Positions 13,575 through 16,978 of a stretch of 16,978 bases of DNA are shown here, in pieces. Each line of letters opens with the position of its first letter. The first letter of the stretch is position 1. A program made the position numbers and the translations under genes. Location: positions 1 to 16,978 of the forward strand of contig JAZOWO010000026.1 in the NCBI GenBank assembly GCA_045659265.1. Direction: 5' to 3'. The DNA comes from UMGS1649 sp045659265 (GTDB lineage: Bacteria > Bacillota > Clostridia > TANB77 > CAG-465). The notes under the pieces were generated by a model. It was not told the origin of the DNA. It saw only the letters and a program-made list of their open reading frames with translations, and made no database searches.

Positions 13575-14837
13575 TTAATCGTTTCTATGTTTTAAAAGTT
13601 TAATCTTCTCTTCTCTATTATAATATATATTACACATATTTGAAACAAGTAATAAAATTAATGTTACATCAAATATTGTTGCAGTATATGTTATATTTTT
13701 ACTTAATAACATAGAAATAATTACAAGTATATTTAATATTTTTACCGCCACCATCTTAATATCTAAGTTTCTTTTTAGTATTACTCCTATTATTTCTAAT
13801 AATACAATTAGAACTATTAATACAATATAATAATTTCTAGATGTATTTAATGCTTCTATTGTTCTATTTGCAAGTTCAGATATATTAGTTGTAAACGAAT
13901 AATTCGTAGATGATGTTGTTAAGCTTAATATTACCGCAACTACTCCTGTTACTGCTAGTACTATTAAAGCGGTATTTATTAATTTAGAAAAATTAGTTTG
14001 TTCTATTTTATATAACAATTTCTTTATATTAAACGAAACTTTTGTTTTTATTTTTTCACCAAAAGATATATGTGCTATATCTATATATGTCGCTGCAGTT
14101 GTTAAAATTATAACAAGCAGTGACCAAAAGACCCATGAGCCACCAAGTATTATATCTATACCAGCAACTGCTCCTAATACTAGTGACATATATAGATACT
14201 TTTTCGTTTTTAGTTTATATTGTTTTACTAAATCTATTATATTTAGAATTATATAAAATCCTACAAGTATAAACAGCAAATTATAGTTATATCTATTATA
14301 TTCTATTACAAAATATAACGATTGTGGTAAGAATATATATAGCATTGTCGCTGTTGCAGATAAGAAATCGCTCTTAGTAATATTCTCTAATATTTTCTTT
14401 ATTAATACGACCACAATATATGTAATCGTTGTATTTATTATAACATTTGTGTAAATAGTATTACCAATAACTAAATTAACTAGTTTGAAAAGATAAGAAC
14501 CCAAGCCTTGTCCAAACGATGGTGGTATTATTTCTACATTCCTTTTGGTAAATACAAAGACCATACCTATTCTTGTAACAAGCGTCAGAACCGCAAGGTA
14601 CATATACCTGTATAGTACCATTATTCTTGTGCTTGTCACTTTTTTGTTTAACCTCTTTTTTAGCCACATATACATAGAAATACTACTTATTAAAATAAGC
14701 ATATATACAAGCTTTATACCAAAGCCTAAATCACTTTTTACAGTCATGCTATTTTTTAATAAGCAGATAGCTATATATACTAGCAATAGCATATATATTA
14801 TTGTAATTATGCTACAAATAATTCTACTTCTTTTCAA
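13575..14837 (-). CDS. Polytopic membrane protein, distantly GT-C-glycosyltransferase-like
   Basis: The 420-aa protein has about ten hydrophobic segments spread over its full length (for example about 6-26, 36-58, 78-96, 127-150, 180-202, 284-306, 337-357 and 370-400) and a basic C-terminal tail. The order of an early loop with TRIGMVF ... PPSFGQGLGSYLF ... GNTIYTNVIIN, followed by YIFLPQSLYF, recalls GT-C membrane glycosyltransferases of the PMT/ArnT type. However, the acidic catalytic residue expected in the first outer loop is not evident, so this is a weak suggestion. The only fitting start is a TTG at 14837 with a weak GGGTG upstream; an ATG 12 nt earlier is closed by a stop. It heads the transcript into dnaG. 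Function unknown. Confidence 0.8.
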   Translation of the reverse strand: MKRSRIICSIITIIYMLLLVYIAICLLKNSMTVKSDLGFGIKLVYMLILISSISMYMWLKKRLNKKVTSTRIMVLYRYMYLAVLTLVTRIGMVFVFTKRNVEIIPPSFGQGLGSYLFKLVNLVIGNTIYTNVIINTTITYIVVVLIKKILENITKSDFLSATATMLYIFLPQSLYFVIEYNRYNYNLLFILVGFYIILNIIDLVKQYKLKTKKYLYMSLVLGAVAGIDIILGGSWVFWSLLVIILTTAATYIDIAHISFGEKIKTKVSFNIKKLLYKIEQTNFSKLINTALIVLAVTGVVAVILSLTTSSTNYSFTTNISELANRTIEALNTSRNYYIVLIVLIVLLEIIGVILKRNLDIKMVAVKILNILVIISMLLSKNITYTATIFDVTLILLLVSNMCNIYYNREEKIKLLKHRND

Positions 14838-14868
14838 CTTTTACACCCGCATTTATATTATGCCTTGA

Positions 14869-14897
14869 ATTATACCACACAAAGCTTAATTTCTCAA
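14869..14897 (-). promoter_or_regulatory. Promoter of the membrane protein-dnaG-rpoD operon
   Basis: Minus strand: TTGAGA (14897-14892), 17-nt spacer, TATAAT (14874-14869). The predicted start near 14862 leaves a leader of only about 25 nt before the TTG start codon. Confidence 0.75.
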
Positions 14898-14919
14898 GAA
14901 TTATACAGATAATATTATA

Positions 14920-14952
14920 AAAAAGTGATTAGGAATAACCTAATCACTTTTT
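14920..14952 (-). terminator. Rho-independent terminator of the prepilin-like gene pair
   Basis: A perfect 14-bp stem AAAAAGTGATTAGG/CCTAATCACTTTTT (14920-14933 with 14939-14952) with a 5-nt loop lies about 20 nt beyond the stop at 14972. It carries A/T tracts on both arms and so may also work in the plus direction. Confidence 0.9.
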
Positions 14953-14980
14953 ACTTATTTTAACTTTTTACTTATTTTAA
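14947..14980. repeat. 17-bp perfect tandem duplication at the 3' end of the prepilin-like gene
   Basis: The unit CTTTTTACTTATTTTAA occurs twice in direct succession (14947-14963 and 14964-14980). One copy covers the stop codon and last codons of the gene; the other overlaps the arm of the terminator. It looks like a recent slippage or short duplication. Confidence 0.9.
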
Positions 14981-16078
14981 TCTAAACACTTTTCCAGTTT
15001 TTGAATATACAATTGCTCTTCCAGATAATAGTGGTATGTAACCATCTGTTCCGTTATCATCGGCATATACTCCTACTCCTTCTATATATTGGTATGTAGA
15101 ATTATATGTTGTAGCACCTGTTATTTTAACTGTTCCATCAGCATTTAGTACTAATTCATTTCCAGCATCATCAACATATGTTACTCCAAGATACGCACCA
15201 ACTTTAGCAGAACTTGCTCTTCTTATATAGTTATAGCTACCAGCAGATTGTAATATTACCTCATCTCCAAACGGCGCTGCAAAAATCGCTCTTGCTCCAG
15301 ATCCACCACCGTATGTGTAAACATGCTTATTACATAAAACTGTATATACGCTTTCTGACATAACAGAGCCAGCATAATATAACGTTACTTTAGACGAATT
15401 ATCCATAGTTAATTTTTCTTCACCATCTATATATTCTACACCATATTTAATTCCTGTAACTGTATCTTTTTCCATCATTGTCATTATGTAAGGCCCTGCA
15501 TTTGTAATAGTTTTTCCATCTTCTGAGAATGTAAGATTTGCAACACCTGGTATGTTAGCACTTAAATTTGCATATCCGTCTACACTTCCGTATGTCCCTG
15601 CTGTCACTATCATTTCTCCTGGTTCTGTATTAGTTAGAGAATATGCAATGTATGTTTCATCTTCAAAAAACGCAAATCCAACTACTGGATTACCTGATAC
15701 ACTTGTTAAACTATTAGTTAAGTATAATTTATCAAAATAGAATCCATATTCATTCTTTACTAATTTTACAGCACCTGGTAATGTTACTGTTACACCACCA
15801 TTGTTTACTTCGAATTCATATTTATCTTTATAATCTTCTAATTTGTCTAATACAGCATCTTTTAATGAATCATCTCTTTTTCCCGCTAAAAATTCTTCAG
15901 ACCATATTAATTGTGCTAATTGTTCTACTTGTTTGTAGTTTGTAGCGTCAACCGCTTCGTTTGCTCTGTTTATTATTCCTGTATTTGATATAGTAATAAT
16001 TACAGCAGCTGCTAAAATTATCATTACTATTATTGTTATTACCAATACTATTAATGATATACCTTGTTTTCTTTTCAT
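14972..16078 (-). CDS. Prepilin-like surface protein
   Basis: The 368-aa protein starts MKRKQG-ISLIVLVITII. Its first 24 residues are nearly identical to those of the repeat protein encoded at 8463-10247, although the DNA differs at many silent sites. Predicted cleavage is after G6; one hydrophobic helix (7-30) follows and position 5 of the mature form is Val. A helical stalk (about 36-85) leads into GVTVTL (95-100) and YGFYFDKLYL (111-120), motifs shared with the neighbouring upstream gene. The rest is beta-rich, Gly/Ser/Thr-rich and has recurring short modules of the type Y-x-DG-x-E-L-x-x-N-x-DG-x-V-x-I, suggesting a beta-solenoid or stacked sheet. Export is inferred. It lies 12 nt after the upstream homologue, with an AGAAGGTGA ribosome-binding site, so the two form an operon. 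The ligand or role is unknown. Confidence 0.85.
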   Translation of the reverse strand: MKRKQGISLIVLVITIIVMIILAAAVIITISNTGIINRANEAVDATNYKQVEQLAQLIWSEEFLAGKRDDSLKDAVLDKLEDYKDKYEFEVNNGGVTVTLPGAVKLVKNEYGFYFDKLYLTNSLTSVSGNPVVGFAFFEDETYIAYSLTNTEPGEMIVTAGTYGSVDGYANLSANIPGVANLTFSEDGKTITNAGPYIMTMMEKDTVTGIKYGVEYIDGEEKLTMDNSSKVTLYYAGSVMSESVYTVLCNKHVYTYGGGSGARAIFAAPFGDEVILQSAGSYNYIRRASSAKVGAYLGVTYVDDAGNELVLNADGTVKITGATTYNSTYQYIEGVGVYADDNGTDGYIPLLSGRAIVYSKTGKVFRLK

Positions 16079-16090
16079 ATATTCACCTTC

Positions 16091-16978
16091 TTATTTAATT
16101 ACAAATGTCGCTGTTATATCGCCTTGTAGAATTATAATTCTTCCGCCTAAAGCGGGTGCTAAAAACTGTGTCGCATTATTACGATCAGAATTTCCTGACC
16201 AATACAACGCAACTGTTGAATCGGCATAAATTTTATCTTCAAGCAATGTAGCTCCATCTTTCGTTATTTTTATATTCTCACCGTTTACTATTAATTCTGA
16301 ACCATCTATTCTCTTATACACTGCATTTTGAATAATCTCATTTTTTGTATTTGCTGCAGATAGTTTTACTATTTCTCCGTTATACACAGTATATATTTGG
16401 TTATCAAAAGAATTTATAATAACATCTTCACATTCACCGTTTACTGCAGATATTGTAGATTTGTTTTTGTATGTTATATCATATTCTAGTGGTGTTTCAC
16501 CATCTATATCTAAACGAGCTCTTGTTGCACTTAATATTGTATATGATATGTTCTTGCCATTAGAAGTACCCGTATATGCTTTGCCATATTCAACTTGGTT
16601 TTCTTTTATATTAAATGAAACCTCACCAGAAATATGGTTAGTCGCAAACTTTTTACCACCATCAGAAAATTCTAATGTTCCAAACCAATCACTTGGCAAA
16701 TTTGCTTTTAAGTTTTCATAAGATGTTACCTCTATAGTCTCTGCAAGCATCGGAATTAATTCAGTTCCAATATCCACAATCATGTAAAAATCTGCTGTTT
16801 TGTTCTCTCTAAATATAAAACCTAACGATCCACCTGAAGAGCCCATATCATAAGGATTATCTACTACATACAATTCATCATAATAAAAGCCATATTGATT
16901 TAGTGCTTTATTTCCGCCCATTGTGACAGTTACGCCTTCATCTGTAACGTCTATTGTATAATCATTCGTAAATTCTCC
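16091..16978 (-). CDS. Prepilin-like surface protein paralogue, N-terminus outside the window (partial)
   Basis: The frame is open to the window edge (16978). An ATG at 16921 exists, but 19 further in-frame codons upstream read YTIDVTDEGVTVT and align with the same segment of the next gene (YEFEVNNGGVTVT), so that ATG is internal. The visible 295 residues begin after the presumed leader and stalk. YGFYYDELYV matches YGFYFDKLYL of the neighbour, and the beta-rich remainder shares short modules such as YKRIDGSELIVNGENIKIT. It ends ALGGRIIILQGDITATFVIK. The leader peptide, and therefore pilin-type export, is inferred only from homology with the downstream gene 12 nt away. Confidence 0.82.
   Translation of the reverse strand, partial: GEFTNDYTIDVTDEGVTVTMGGNKALNQYGFYYDELYVVDNPYDMGSSGGSLGFIFRENKTADFYMIVDIGTELIPMLAETIEVTSYENLKANLPSDWFGTLEFSDGGKKFATNHISGEVSFNIKENQVEYGKAYTGTSNGKNISYTILSATRARLDIDGETPLEYDITYKNKSTISAVNGECEDVIINSFDNQIYTVYNGEIVKLSAANTKNEIIQNAVYKRIDGSELIVNGENIKITKDGATLLEDKIYADSTVALYWSGNSDRNNATQFLAPALGGRIIILQGDITATFVIK

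Noticed and set aside
16919..16921. ATG as true start of the rightmost pilin-like gene
   Set aside because: The frame stays open upstream and the upstream residues align with the neighbouring paralogue, so this Met is internal.

Overview
The window looks like a chromosomal segment of an AT-rich, low-GC Gram-positive anaerobe of the Clostridia, probably an uncultured gut-type lineage. This is inferred from four things: the AT-rich codon use, the dnaG-rpoD pair, the RNHCP/nucleoside-kinase/argS cluster, and prepilin-like proteins with a KxGISLIVLVITII-type leader. A precise taxon cannot be read from the sequence.

Layout, left to right. (1) About 50-563, minus strand: a gene-free stretch with a perfect TTGACA-17-TATAAT promoter, many local stems and an 8-bp stem joining its two ends. 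I read it as a large structured non-coding RNA of about 510 nt. It runs directly into a ribosome-binding site and the first nine codons of an ORF that leaves the window. (2) 648-1055, minus: an unrecognised 135-aa protein. (3) 1183-4880, minus: an operon of a TGS/uridine-kinase-like nucleoside kinase, an RNHCP zinc protein and arginyl-tRNA synthetase. (4) 5031-6125, plus: the YchF GTPase, divergent from that operon. (5) 6195-6659, minus: a two-helix membrane protein. (6) 6820-7229, plus: a tRNA operon holding a CAU tRNA and a tRNA-Tyr(GUA) whose anticodon loop is interrupted by a 221-nt group I intron. (7) 7385-8407, plus: two DUF1737-like small proteins and a zinc-ribbon protein resembling the NADAR/YbiA superfamily. 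Their C- and G-richer codon use is unlike that of the housekeeping genes. (8) 8463-10247, minus: a 594-aa prepilin-like protein with three tandem 93-residue repeats, two of them nearly identical in DNA. (9) 10356-14837, minus: a polytopic membrane protein, DnaG primase and the primary sigma factor RpoD, apparently one operon. (10) 14972-16978, minus: two more prepilin-like proteins in tandem, the upstream one cut by the window edge.

The housekeeping genes cover translation (argS, tRNAs, ychF), replication (dnaG) and transcription (rpoD). Between them lie accessory units, each bounded by its own strong promoter and hairpin terminators. The most notable items are the large structured RNA at the left end, the group I intron in tRNA-Tyr, the recently duplicated repeats in the surface-type protein, and the DUF1737/NADAR-like cassette.
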